Below, one piece after another: positions 7,796 through 15,947 of a DNA stretch of 36,160 nt. The notes beneath the pieces are model-generated. The model worked only from the letters and a program-made list of their open reading frames with translations, searched no databases and was not told the DNA's origin. This DNA comes from a virus. Position numbers and translations under genes: made by a program. Numbering within the stretch: position 1 is the stretch's first letter; every line of letters begins with the position of its first letter. Location: the IMG/VR virus record IMGVR_UViG_3300003873_000030, positions 1 to 36,160 of that record. The stretch is one strand, 5' to 3'.

Positions 7796-9212
7796 CATTA
7801 TGAAGGTTAGCTCTGGCTCTTGTCACCGCAACATACGCCAGTTTGAGTATTACTTTATCTTCTTCGCTTTCAGGTCCACCTTTGTCGATGATTCTAGATA
7901 CTGCATTATTGAGGTCCTCGTTGATGTGTACTGTCTCAAAACCTAAGCCTTTACAGGAATGAGCAGTAGAAACTAGTACTCGTGGATCACGCTTAACTTT
8001 CTTAGCTTCTGCTAGTACATCCCAAATGCTAATACGCTTTTGACGGAATGTTTGCAGGAGTTTGACAGTATTACGAATTTCCTCATCATCTACTTCCTCC
8101 ATAAGATAGGTCATAAAAGAGTTATAGCTAGACTTAACAAAATGCTTGTATTCACGCTCAAGGAACTTATACTCTCTATGGAATACTGATTTACCTGTAC
8201 TTGCTGTTAGTACTGCTAGAGGAGCTGCAAATATGTCTTTAATAGGTCGAGTTAATATGTAGCCTTGACCTTCACGGTGGAGATCGTTGATGGTTTCTAC
8301 AATGGATGCATTAGTGGCTGATAAGAAGGCTGTCTTGCCGTCTAATACGGGATGTTCGACACCCTTGAAGTGGAAATTAGCAGATAAATGCTTCTTACCG
8401 AAGTCTTCAACAGCTTCAGCTATGGCAGTAGAACAACGAAATGTTTGTGTAAGAGAAAAAGTAACTGTGTTATCCAATATTTCAAAGCCATTAACTAGGT
8501 TCATGAAATGATAAATTGATTGGTTCTGATCACCTAATCCGAGTTTGCCTTTAGCATTCATAAGCTTAAAGATCTCCAAAGCTACTGCGGTAGAATCCTG
8601 TATCTCATCGAATATGATTAAGTCATAACCTACTGATATTTCCTCATTGGCTAACATAAAGTGAAACCACTTAAGAAGATAGTTAAATGTAGGGTTTATT
8701 TTATCATTTATCATAAGATCTATATATTTAGTACAAATATTAGTTAATTTATCTGCTATTGTTGTGTGCTTTTCTTTATTTATTTCAGATTTAGATAGTT
8801 CTTTTTTAATATAAGTACTGATGTAGTCTTCCATATCTAAAGAAGCAGAACGATAAAACTCATCAATAGCTTTAATAATAATAGATTTGTAGTAATAAGT
8901 AATGTCTTCTTTGATACACTCATAAGTAAGCTTATCTATTTTAAGTTTAGGTTTGACTTTAGATAATGCAAGAGAGTGTAATGTACGACATTCAATAGGA
9001 GTACCTTCATAAAGTTCTTTGGCTTCATCTACAATACTGCGGTTAAATGCTGTATATAGGCCTTTCTTAGGTTTGAGAGCTTCTACTGCTTTAGTCGCTG
9101 TATGCGATTTGCCAGATCCCGCTACAGCGTTAACTAGTACAATAATGCCATTGCCAGCATGCTTCTTTAAGTAATTGATAGGAGCTAACTGCTCTTTGGT
9201 TAATGATTGCAT
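7776..9212 (-). CDS. Superfamily 1 DNA helicase (UvrD/Rep-like)
   Basis: 478 residues. Motifs run in order: Q-like start TKEQLAPINY, Walker A AGSGKS (31-36), motif II LIIFDEIQDST, motif III GLGDQNQSIYHF, motif IV LTQTFRCS, motif V STAHSCKGLGFETV and motif VI YVAVTRARAN. It is shorter than bacterial UvrD, as in N4-type phages. It is expected to unwind DNA at the phage replication fork. Its last 20 codons are a recoded copy of the relic at 7308-7367 and arrived with the HNH cassette, yet motif VI arginines are retained, so the protein should be active. Confidence 0.85.
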   Translation of the reverse strand: MQSLTKEQLAPINYLKKHAGNGIIVLVNAVAGSGKSHTATKAVEALKPKKGLYTAFNRSIVDEAKELYEGTPIECRTLHSLALSKVKPKLKIDKLTYECIKEDITYYYKSIIIKAIDEFYRSASLDMEDYISTYIKKELSKSEINKEKHTTIADKLTNICTKYIDLMINDKINPTFNYLLKWFHFMLANEEISVGYDLIIFDEIQDSTAVALEIFKLMNAKGKLGLGDQNQSIYHFMNLVNGFEILDNTVTFSLTQTFRCSTAIAEAVEDFGKKHLSANFHFKGVEHPVLDGKTAFLSATNASIVETINDLHREGQGYILTRPIKDIFAAPLAVLTASTGKSVFHREYKFLEREYKHFVKSSYNSFMTYLMEEVDDEEIRNTVKLLQTFRQKRISIWDVLAEAKKVKRDPRVLVSTAHSCKGLGFETVHINEDLNNAVSRIIDKGGPESEEDKVILKLAYVAVTRARANLHNARFLKL

Positions 9213-9220
9213 ATGTCTCC

Positions 9221-9454
9221 TTAATTTATTATTTGTATTTTATTAGTAGCAGGAATTAAGAAATAAACACATTCAGGATCGTCTTCCTTATCCTTAGCTA
9301 TTATTCTTTTTGCTTCGAATATGTTTAATGCTGTTGGTAATTCATTTCTTTTACACTCATCATGGCTTATCCATTGACCAGTTACATTACTTTGTCGATA
9401 CCAATAGCTATTTGCTTCAGTGTGTACTTGTATATAAAATAACATATCTGTCAT
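9221..9454 (-). CDS. Small NIFEAK-family paralog
   Basis: 77 residues. ALNIFEAKRIIAKD aligns with the other members of this small family in the block, followed by a short strand (CVYFLIPAT) that matches ILFEYWVEPIT in the member at 10393-10632. It lies 8 bases upstream of the helicase start and is co-transcribed with it. No function is known to me. Confidence 0.6.
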   Translation of the reverse strand: MTDMLFYIQVHTEANSYWYRQSNVTGQWISHDECKRNELPTALNIFEAKRIIAKDKEDDPECVYFLIPATNKIQIIN

Positions 9455-9459
9455 GATAG

Positions 9460-10251
9460 CTACTTATTGAATAAAGTATTGTATCTCTTAGCTATGTTAT
9501 AGATAAAAAGGTTATATTTGAGCTGTTTATGTTGGTCTGCTACTTTATGAGTATTAGATGTTACAAGTTCGTTATCTACTTTGATAGCACGTTGGACTTT
9601 GCCTTGTAGAGCATTATATTGGATACGTTGATAAGTATGCCAGATTGTCTTTGGTGTATCTTCAAGACGATGAGCTACATTGAGTTCCATAGGATCTACA
9701 ATACGGCCTGTAATGTCCTTATTTAGCATTTCTGCTACTTCTTCAGCATAACGGCCTTGATCGCCATAAGATAAATAGGTATTCATCATTTGCTCAATGG
9801 TTTGATTAGCACGATATTTAGCTGATTGGTATTCATTAGCTACTTTAGCTATTGTTTCTTTCCAGCCTTGGAATGTGTGCTTAATACGAATTGGTTCCAT
9901 AAGGTCATCACCGAACACGCAATCATTTGAACATGCATCACGGTAGTAACCTAAGTAAATACGAATACTAGTAGAACGGTCAAGTGAATTGAATAGTACT
10001 AAACGTAATGTACCATCAGGCATCTGTGCATCTTCAGGTTCAAGCATAATCATGTGCTTTTGCTTGTTTTCTTTTTCTAGTTTACGCACACGACTAGCTG
10101 AGAAGCCTACAGGCTTAATATCCATATATTGTTTTAACTCTGTAATAATATCCTCAGTTGATGTGTTGATGTATTTAGCTGATACGTTTCCGTATACCTC
10201 TTTGTTTGTAATGATGTTTTCGTTAACATCATGGTTTAGTGCAAATGCCAT
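9460..10251 (-). CDS. DUF932-like protein
   Basis: 263 residues. The central part (LRLVLFNSLDRSTSIRIYLG, then YRDACSNDCVFG and IRIKHT) follows the DUF932 pattern found in phage and plasmid proteins, in which an RLVLTNSHD-like strand is followed by R-x-V-C-S-N-G. The C-terminal 120 residues are helical. Biochemical function of the family is not established. It is placed between helicase and VWA genes, 5 bases upstream of the next gene, which fits a replication-linked role. Confidence 0.65.
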   Translation of the reverse strand: MAFALNHDVNENIITNKEVYGNVSAKYINTSTEDIITELKQYMDIKPVGFSASRVRKLEKENKQKHMIMLEPEDAQMPDGTLRLVLFNSLDRSTSIRIYLGYYRDACSNDCVFGDDLMEPIRIKHTFQGWKETIAKVANEYQSAKYRANQTIEQMMNTYLSYGDQGRYAEEVAEMLNKDITGRIVDPMELNVAHRLEDTPKTIWHTYQRIQYNALQGKVQRAIKVDNELVTSNTHKVADQHKQLKYNLFIYNIAKRYNTLFNK

Positions 10252-10261
10252 TAGTTCTCCT

Positions 10262-10409
10262 TTAAAAATTTATACCATTTGATATTGTTTGTAATTTATC
10301 TATGTATGTTAATAACTCTGGTTTAGTGCCTTGTAATGCGTTTTCTATAATCTGTATCGTTTTGCAGTTTATCGTATTCTGTTATACTATCGTTAATGTG
10401 TATTGTCAT
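10262..10409 (-). pseudogene. Small gene broken by a one-base frameshift
   Basis: The ATG at 10409 overlaps the end of the gene upstream and opens a frame (MTIHINDSITEYDKLQND) that stops at 10323. A second frame, shifted by one base near 10355, continues as IQIIENALQGTKPELLTYID and ends at 10262, directly before the ribosome binding site of the DUF932-like gene. Together they fill the whole gap with coding-like sequence, so this was probably one protein of about 48 residues. Could also be a base-calling error. Confidence 0.5.
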
Positions 10410-10632
10410 TTGAGTTCCTTGTTATTGGCTCTACCCAGTATTCAAAAAGTATTCTATCTATGTTTTGTTGCTCAGTTATAAAAGTCTTAGCTTCAAATAT
10501 GTTAAAAACTTTAAATGCAGTATTAGGTAATCCTTTACTTACAACTTCCCATTTATTATTAGTATATACTAAAATAGGGGAGTTATCTTTAACTAAATCT
10601 ACAGCTTTACCGTATACATGTACTTTTTCCAT
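10393..10632 (-). CDS. Small NIFEAK-family paralog
   Basis: 79 residues. AFKVFNIFEAKTFITEQQ is the clearest example of the family core, preceded by short strands (SPILVYTNNKWEVV) and followed by ILFEYWVEPIT. The start lies 2 bases from the stop of the VWA gene upstream. The family recurs at 6806-7057, 7029-7298 and 9221-9454. Confidence 0.65.
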   Translation of the reverse strand: MEKVHVYGKAVDLVKDNSPILVYTNNKWEVVSKGLPNTAFKVFNIFEAKTFITEQQNIDRILFEYWVEPITRNSNDNTH

Positions 10633-10634
10633 AA

Positions 10635-12074
10635 CTACTCCATCATAATATTTACAGTTGGAACTTTCATTGGATTATTAACCGGACATACAAGATAAGT
10701 TTTAAGCTGTTTTAAAATAGGATAGTTAGTCCATACTTGTTCTATGTTGCTATAGTTATCACTAAAACTAATATAAATTGTTTCTTGAGGGTTTTTTATA
10801 TTGGTTTGTAGCCATTTAAATACTGAACTATGTGATGTTCCCCCTGATTGGTATCTAGTAGCTAATGCATCTTTAAACTGAGGGTTGGTATCTATACCAT
10901 AGTCAGACTCAAGTACAAACTCTTTAGATATTTCTGTATCATGTATAAGTACAGTTAATTTACTAATTGATTTACCTTTATCTTCCATAAGGTATAGTAA
11001 CTTTTGTAGGCTGTCTTGAGGCATACTACCTGACTGATCAATTGATAATACTATCTCTAGTTTTGTGTCTAAATAGTATTTCTTTGGTGACTTAAAGATA
11101 GAACGGTATTTATTGTTTAGGTTGGACCATTTAGTGTAGTAGTTATGTGTCATGTAGTATACGTCACGTTCGAAAGTTGTTTTAAGCTTTTTGAACCAGT
11201 CTGTATTAATTTTAATACTTTCAAATAACTCTTCTGCTATAATTGCTGCTTGTGAGCCTTTAGCTTGAGATTGTATGACAGAATTAATTGATTGAGCTAA
11301 ATTAGCTAATTGTTCATCTGTTAATGTAGAACTATTTCCATTAGAATTACTTTCAGAAGGTTCACTAGTATTACCACTACCAGTGCCTACTTTCTTTATT
11401 TGCACTGTAGTATTACCTTTACCGTCAGTAACTTCTTGTAACTCATAATCTGTACCGTCTATTGGTGTTGTATTTACTTTACTGTTTTCTAGCAAGTCTT
11501 TAAGTATTTCAATATCAGACATTTTTTTAGAGTGATAAGTACTATCATATAAACCTTTATCTAGTAATATGTTTATCCCTGTTGAGCTACTCTCTGTCAA
11601 GTCTTTAATTGAATAGTTTATAAAGTAATCTTCAGCATAATTGATAAATTTATGTATTGTATTATCATCTAAACCAAGTTTAATTTCTTTAGCTATCCTA
11701 ATCATACGTTTATCAAATGCTGTTGTCGCATGTTTTAAAAGTATATGAAGAATTTCGTGTTGATATACATAAGCCCAAAAAGTTTGGTACTGCTCAATGA
11801 GTTTGAATAGTTTAGGTAAATCTTTATCTTCACTATAAAAGAAATCAAAGTATACTTCTGCTTCATTACCCATTTTCGTATAAGCTGTAAATGAAGTCTC
11901 AAGTTTAGAGTAGTCTACTGATGGTAGTTTAACTAAATTAATTATAATAGGTAATTTAAGGAATATGCCACTTGCTAATGGTGCAGTTTTATTTTGTCCA
12001 TATATGTTGTTAAACTCTTTTACAACTTCTTTGAAAATATACTTATCAATTTTGTATAAATATTCTTTAACCAT
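10635..12074 (-). CDS. Putative metallopeptidase / VWA-domain protein (DUF2201-like)
   Basis: 479 residues. The N-terminal half holds a zinc-protease motif HEILH (106-110) in a helix typical of DUF2201 proteins. A low-complexity Ser/Asn/Gly linker lies near residues 225-245. The C-terminal third is a VWA-like domain whose metal site DQSGS (D346, S348, S350) is intact. N4-type phages carry a VWA protein next to an AAA ATPase, and here the MoxR-type ATPase is two genes upstream. MoxR/VWA pairs usually act as a chaperone-like machine on a partner complex; the target here is unknown. Confidence 0.75.
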   Translation of the reverse strand: MVKEYLYKIDKYIFKEVVKEFNNIYGQNKTAPLASGIFLKLPIIINLVKLPSVDYSKLETSFTAYTKMGNEAEVYFDFFYSEDKDLPKLFKLIEQYQTFWAYVYQHEILHILLKHATTAFDKRMIRIAKEIKLGLDDNTIHKFINYAEDYFINYSIKDLTESSSTGINILLDKGLYDSTYHSKKMSDIEILKDLLENSKVNTTPIDGTDYELQEVTDGKGNTTVQIKKVGTGSGNTSEPSESNSNGNSSTLTDEQLANLAQSINSVIQSQAKGSQAAIIAEELFESIKINTDWFKKLKTTFERDVYYMTHNYYTKWSNLNNKYRSIFKSPKKYYLDTKLEIVLSIDQSGSMPQDSLQKLLYLMEDKGKSISKLTVLIHDTEISKEFVLESDYGIDTNPQFKDALATRYQSGGTSHSSVFKWLQTNIKNPQETIYISFSDNYSNIEQVWTNYPILKQLKTYLVCPVNNPMKVPTVNIMME

Positions 12075-12114
12075 GGTTTATTTTCCTTTTTACTTATTTT
12101 ATTATACGTCAATA

Positions 12115-12687
12115 CTACCTATTTATACTATTTATAATAGTTCTTTTAGGGTGTTTATAGCGTTTTTCTTTTTGTATATACCCTGATTTTATAATGTCAA
12201 CGATTTTTTTAGTTTCTGTAGGAAACGTAGAGTAGTTATTTAAATTAGGTTTAAAGCCTTCTTCTTGTAGCATTTGATTATATACTGCTATACGTAATTC
12301 TTTATACTTTAATAAAGAACAAGCTTTAGATTCAGACATAGTAGTAAGTACTTTATCCATAATCGCTATATCTCTAGTATCAGAAAATAATAGTACATCC
12401 ACGTAGTTACGCCCTAAAGTTGGTAATGCTTTTAATAAAAAAACTTCACCATATTTAGGTTTACTCGTAATATAACTGTTAAATGTTTGTTCTGCTACTA
12501 GTAATTTTTTACTTTTTAACTCAAATAATGATGTACCTAATTTATCTAAGTCGTTAATATGAAAGTAGAAATCGTAATCAGATGTTGGATTATGCAACCT
12601 TAAACGTCTAGACCCAAATAAATGCTTAGATATCTCAGATAAAGCATAAGTATCAATTACTATTTTGTTACTGAAAAATGCGGACAT
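12115..12687 (-). CDS. Nucleotidyltransferase-fold protein
   Basis: 190 residues. FGSRRLRLHNPTSDYDFYF (24-42) is the Pol beta-type signature: a GS motif, then D37 and D39 as the first metal pair. YVDVLLF supplies a likely third Asp at 97. The rest is helical with a basic C-terminus. It lies between the VWA and ATPase genes. The substrate is unknown; related minimal nucleotidyltransferases act on nucleotides, RNA or proteins, and phage copies can also be antitoxin-like. Confidence 0.65.
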   Translation of the reverse strand: MSAFFSNKIVIDTYALSEISKHLFGSRRLRLHNPTSDYDFYFHINDLDKLGTSLFELKSKKLLVAEQTFNSYITSKPKYGEVFLLKALPTLGRNYVDVLLFSDTRDIAIMDKVLTTMSESKACSLLKYKELRIAVYNQMLQEEGFKPNLNNYSTFPTETKKIVDIIKSGYIQKEKRYKHPKRTIINSINR

Positions 12688-12696
12688 GTTATACCT

Positions 12697-13836
12697 TTAA
12701 AAAAATTCTACAATGTATTTAAATAATGTTTCTCTTGACGGTATTGTGACCTTAGATGAGTCAGGTTTGATGATTGCATCAATAAGTAAACTAGTGCCTT
12801 TAGGAATTGGTTTACCTGCTTCACGTACTAAATACTTGTTATACAATTCACCAGTTAAGAAGCCTAAGAATGTGGCTTCGTCTATGTTTTTCTCAATTAA
12901 CTTTACTGCATATTTAGCATCTGCTTCTGATTCAATATAGTTTACAATATAAGCGTAAAGAATTGCGTCAATAGGTTTAAGTTTAGATACATCTACAAGC
13001 TTTCTACGTTCTACAATACCACTGAAATCAATTTTATGGATATACTCAATATGCTTAGCAAACTCAACTGCAGCGTTACGTGACATTTTCATTTCTGCTA
13101 GTTCTTTCGCATTAGCAAGAATAAATTCAGGAGTATATAGATCAAGCTCTGAACCGAAATATGTACATGAACGTGGTGTAAGAAATTGTTCGATGCCCGT
13201 TGACTCTTCTTCTTGAATGTATTGTGGGTATAGTTTGATAAATGATGAAATGTAGTAATTTAAGAATCTACCATGAGACTTGAACCATTCATCAAAGTTA
13301 AACTCTACTGGTAGGATTGAACAACGGTCTTTGATAGGTGAATCCATACCTGAGAAACCGGCTTCATCGGAATCGTTCATAGCTGCTACAAGAGCCACAC
13401 GAGAATCGAGCTTATAAGAGCCTAGAGCGCGTTCTTCTAGTAAACCGTATAGATATGGTGCTACTGACATATTAATGCGGTGAAGGTCATCTAACAGTAG
13501 TACACATCCACCTTTCTGCTCAGCTAAACGATTAGCTTCCATAATCATCATTGGTACTGTCCAATCAGTTGCTTGTGCTAACATAGAACCAGTTTTACTG
13601 TATTGTGCCATATCAGGAGCATCAACAAAATTAGGAAGTCCAGATAATAGTTCTGAATTCAGTTCAGGCACTGAATAGTGGACTAATCCTAACCCTAGTT
13701 TATTTGTTAAGGCTTCTATTGAACGAGTTTTACCTAATCCAGGCTTTCCGCTAAAAACTACCGGTTGTACGGGTTTACCTTCGATTTGTGCTTTAATATT
13801 TGCTTCTACTACTGTTACTGCTGTTTGTAATTCCAT
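12697..13836 (-). CDS. MoxR-type AAA ATPase
   Basis: 379 residues. Walker A is GKPGLGKT (30-37), Walker B VLLLDDLHR (112-120), and sensor 1 is VALVAAMNDSDEAGFSG. Sensor-like arginines follow at SPIKDRCSILPVEF. The C-terminal 150 residues are helical. N4-type phages have such an ATPase near their VWA gene. It is 9 bases upstream of the nucleotidyltransferase gene and overlaps by one base with the small membrane protein upstream. Expected role: ATP-driven remodelling together with the VWA protein. Confidence 0.8.
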   Translation of the reverse strand: MELQTAVTVVEANIKAQIEGKPVQPVVFSGKPGLGKTRSIEALTNKLGLGLVHYSVPELNSELLSGLPNFVDAPDMAQYSKTGSMLAQATDWTVPMMIMEANRLAEQKGGCVLLLDDLHRINMSVAPYLYGLLEERALGSYKLDSRVALVAAMNDSDEAGFSGMDSPIKDRCSILPVEFNFDEWFKSHGRFLNYYISSFIKLYPQYIQEEESTGIEQFLTPRSCTYFGSELDLYTPEFILANAKELAEMKMSRNAAVEFAKHIEYIHKIDFSGIVERRKLVDVSKLKPIDAILYAYIVNYIESEADAKYAVKLIEKNIDEATFLGFLTGELYNKYLVREAGKPIPKGTSLLIDAIIKPDSSKVTIPSRETLFKYIVEFF

Positions 13837-14030
13837 TATTTCTCCTTTAATTTATCTATGATTTTTTCAGCTTTATCATCTATTTGTATTTTTAAATCTC
13901 TTTGTAATGCTAACATAAATGCAAATAGTACACTTACAGAACTAATAACTGCATCGGTTATAGTAAAAGCTGCTATAAAAAATATTATTGACATAAAAAT
14001 ATCAAATTTATACTTCATTTTAGTTTTCAT
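13836..14030 (-). CDS. Small membrane protein
   Basis: 64 residues with one or two membrane segments (residues 11-42) and a charged helical tail that should face the cytoplasm. A ribosome binding site (AAAGG) precedes the ATG. The stop overlaps the ATPase start, so the two are coupled. Confidence 0.55.
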   Translation of the reverse strand: MKTKMKYKFDIFMSIIFFIAAFTITDAVISSVSVLFAFMLALQRDLKIQIDDKAEKIIDKLKEK

Positions 14031-14069
14031 TATATCGGCCTTTAATAAAATATTGATTATGTAATTTCA

Positions 14070-14300
14070 TTATTTTTCCCTATTGTTATTATTATCTTCG
14101 TTGCAGTTTTCGTCAGGTAAATCATATTTACCTATCCATTCACCATCTGGTGTTATTTGTACTTCTCCATTAGATGAGCCTACCCATTCCCCATCTGGAG
14201 TTAAAGTAGGTTGTCCACTTACCCAATTACCATCTGGTGTTAATGTTAGGTCTGCAAATAAGCTTGCAACTAATAATAATGTTAATGTTAAATGTTTCAT
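14070..14300 (-). CDS. Secreted protein with TPDGxW repeats
   Basis: 76 residues. The first 16 residues (MKHLTLTLLLVASLFA) are a typical signal peptide with a cleavage site after SLFA. The mature part is three copies of (L/I)TPDGxW(V/I)xG, at about residues 20, 32 and 50, then an acidic, Asn-rich tail. It should be exported to the periplasm. I do not know the family by name. Possible roles are envelope modification or superinfection exclusion, both conjecture. Confidence 0.65.
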   Translation of the reverse strand: MKHLTLTLLLVASLFADLTLTPDGNWVSGQPTLTPDGEWVGSSNGEVQITPDGEWIGKYDLPDENCNEDNNNNREK

Positions 14301-15148
14301 GAATTATCCTTTATATATTTATTCATTGTCTTTATGTTAGTTTTCCAGTTATCATTCATTTCTTGTAGATACTCAATGCCGAAAGTATGTATTAGTTCTT
14401 TAGCTAAAGTATCCCAATAATGATGATAAAAATTAGGTAATATATGTCTATTAGATAAAATATAGTAATAAAAATCGAGTATGTTATTTAAACCGTCTTC
14501 GATGTTACCATTTTTGACTACTACATCATATGCTCCATAACTACCTATATTCCAACTACTATTTTCAATAAAAGTTAAGAAATAGTCAGAATCCACTGCT
14601 TTACTATAAGAAATTAGTTTAGTACTGTTAAGTACTTTTAATTTACTTATAATGTTACCACTTAGACTACTATTTATATTGGTATAGTAAGAAGTATTTA
14701 AGTTAATACAAATAGTTGCTGCTAAATGTTCTTTTTTAAGTAGTTTGTTTAAATTAATAAATCTATCATATAAACTATTAGTTATAGTTAAGAATATCTT
14801 TTTAGAGTACTTAAATGTTTCTAATACATTATCTATAGTAAATTTAAAATCAGTTACGTTATTTTCTGCATTATCTAAAAATTTTTCTAATAACTTATTA
14901 CCGAAGTAGTCTTTTATTTCAGTAATAAATTTAGGTAGTTTCTCTTGATAATTTGGATAATAGTAATCTAGTAGTAAGCAATATATAGAATATGTTAAAG
15001 TAAAATCTTTATTAAAAAAATCACTATAACGACGATTATCTAATTCTATATATAATTCTCTTGCTAATGCTTCTTTAGCTTTTAGTGTTTTTAGGGATTT
15101 AACCTTTTCTATATATGGTAAATAAGTAAATTCATTTATAAGTTTCAT
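14297..15148 (-). CDS. Hypothetical protein (283 aa)
   Basis: A Tyr-, Asn- and Leu-rich helical protein, unusually AT-rich even for this genome. It overlaps both neighbours by four bases (ATGA type). No recognised motif, signal peptide or membrane segment. Composition resembles that of phage accessory proteins under little constraint. Confidence 0.6.
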   Translation of the reverse strand: MKLINEFTYLPYIEKVKSLKTLKAKEALARELYIELDNRRYSDFFNKDFTLTYSIYCLLLDYYYPNYQEKLPKFITEIKDYFGNKLLEKFLDNAENNVTDFKFTIDNVLETFKYSKKIFLTITNSLYDRFINLNKLLKKEHLAATICINLNTSYYTNINSSLSGNIISKLKVLNSTKLISYSKAVDSDYFLTFIENSSWNIGSYGAYDVVVKNGNIEDGLNNILDFYYYILSNRHILPNFYHHYWDTLAKELIHTFGIEYLQEMNDNWKTNIKTMNKYIKDNS

Positions 15149-15372
15149 TTCTTCTTCTTTAACTGTCTTCGTAACTCTTGCAATAAACGAAGATCTGATT
15201 CTTTTTGTTCTGTTAATACTGTTATAGTATGTTGTTGTTTCTGGATTTGTTGGTACAAATTACTAGTATCAGTATTTTTATGCGTAAGTGTAAACATTAC
15301 TATAAAATTGACACCAACTACTAGCCCTATAGTAAATGTGATTAAAGAATCACGGTTAATCGTTAATTGCAT
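15145..15372 (-). CDS. Membrane-anchored coiled-coil protein
   Basis: 75 residues: a single membrane segment at 11-30 (FTIGLVVGVNFIVMFTLT) and then a coiled coil of about 40 residues ending in KKKK. The layout is that of inner-membrane spanins and other small anchored coiled coils, but there is no partner lipoprotein nearby, and the endolysin is 3.5 kb away. Topology is visible; the role is not. Confidence 0.55.
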   Translation of the reverse strand: MQLTINRDSLITFTIGLVVGVNFIVMFTLTHKNTDTSNLYQQIQKQQHTITVLTEQKESDLRLLQELRRQLKKKK

Positions 15373-15482
15373 AGTTTTCCTTGATTTATATTTAACATAG
15401 CTTTAATAGTAAGAATATTATAAAAACCCCACTTATCATATATGCACAATTTAGTATATTTTCATTAGTAAATATTTTAGGC

Positions 15483-15713
15483 TCAGTATGAATCTATAAT
15501 CTCATTAACACCTATTATCCAATCATACTCTTCTAGCTGTTTAATAGCATATTTAAGTGTTTCTGCCGCTTCTTCTAATCTAAGTGAGCGTCCATTTATT
15601 TGTTCTAAAGCGAATTCCCAGTCTGTACGCATACGGTGCTCATAGTCTGCATCACGTTTAGCTTCTTCAAGCATATCTTGAGCCATCTCATCTTTTAGTT
15701 CTTGTATAGTCAT
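15483..15713 (-). CDS. Small helical hypothetical protein
   Basis: 76 residues, charged and helical throughout, with no recognised motif. Ten bases separate it from the gene upstream. The 110 bases after it hold only AT-rich sequence without a supported gene. Confidence 0.5.
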   Translation of the reverse strand: MTIQELKDEMAQDMLEEAKRDADYEHRMRTDWEFALEQINGRSLRLEEAAETLKYAIKQLEEYDWIIGVNEIIDSY

Positions 15714-15722
15714 TAGTTATCC

Positions 15723-15947
15723 TTATGGTCGTTTAAAATACTCATCTGGTATTACATACTCTTTAAAAGTTAATACTGGTGCTGAGCTATAATTTACAGC
15801 TCCATAGTTAGTGTAGTACTCAATGCTATCATCTGTAAAAGTAACTTCTATAGGATAGATTGTATTAGGTTTTATATTAGTTACTACACCTTTTCCATAA
15901 TTTATATCATAAACTACATCATCTTCTTTATAGATTGTTTTGCTCAT
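15723..15947 (-). CDS. Small beta-rich hypothetical protein
   Basis: 74 residues. The opening KEDDVVYDINYGKGVVTNI is the pattern of an SH3-like barrel (VxDxxYGKGxV), as in CarD- or KOW-like small domains. The ATG overlaps the thyX stop as TAATG. Confidence 0.5.
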   Translation of the reverse strand: MSKTIYKEDDVVYDINYGKGVVTNIKPNTIYPIEVTFTDDSIEYYTNYGAVNYSSAPVLTFKEYVIPDEYFKRP

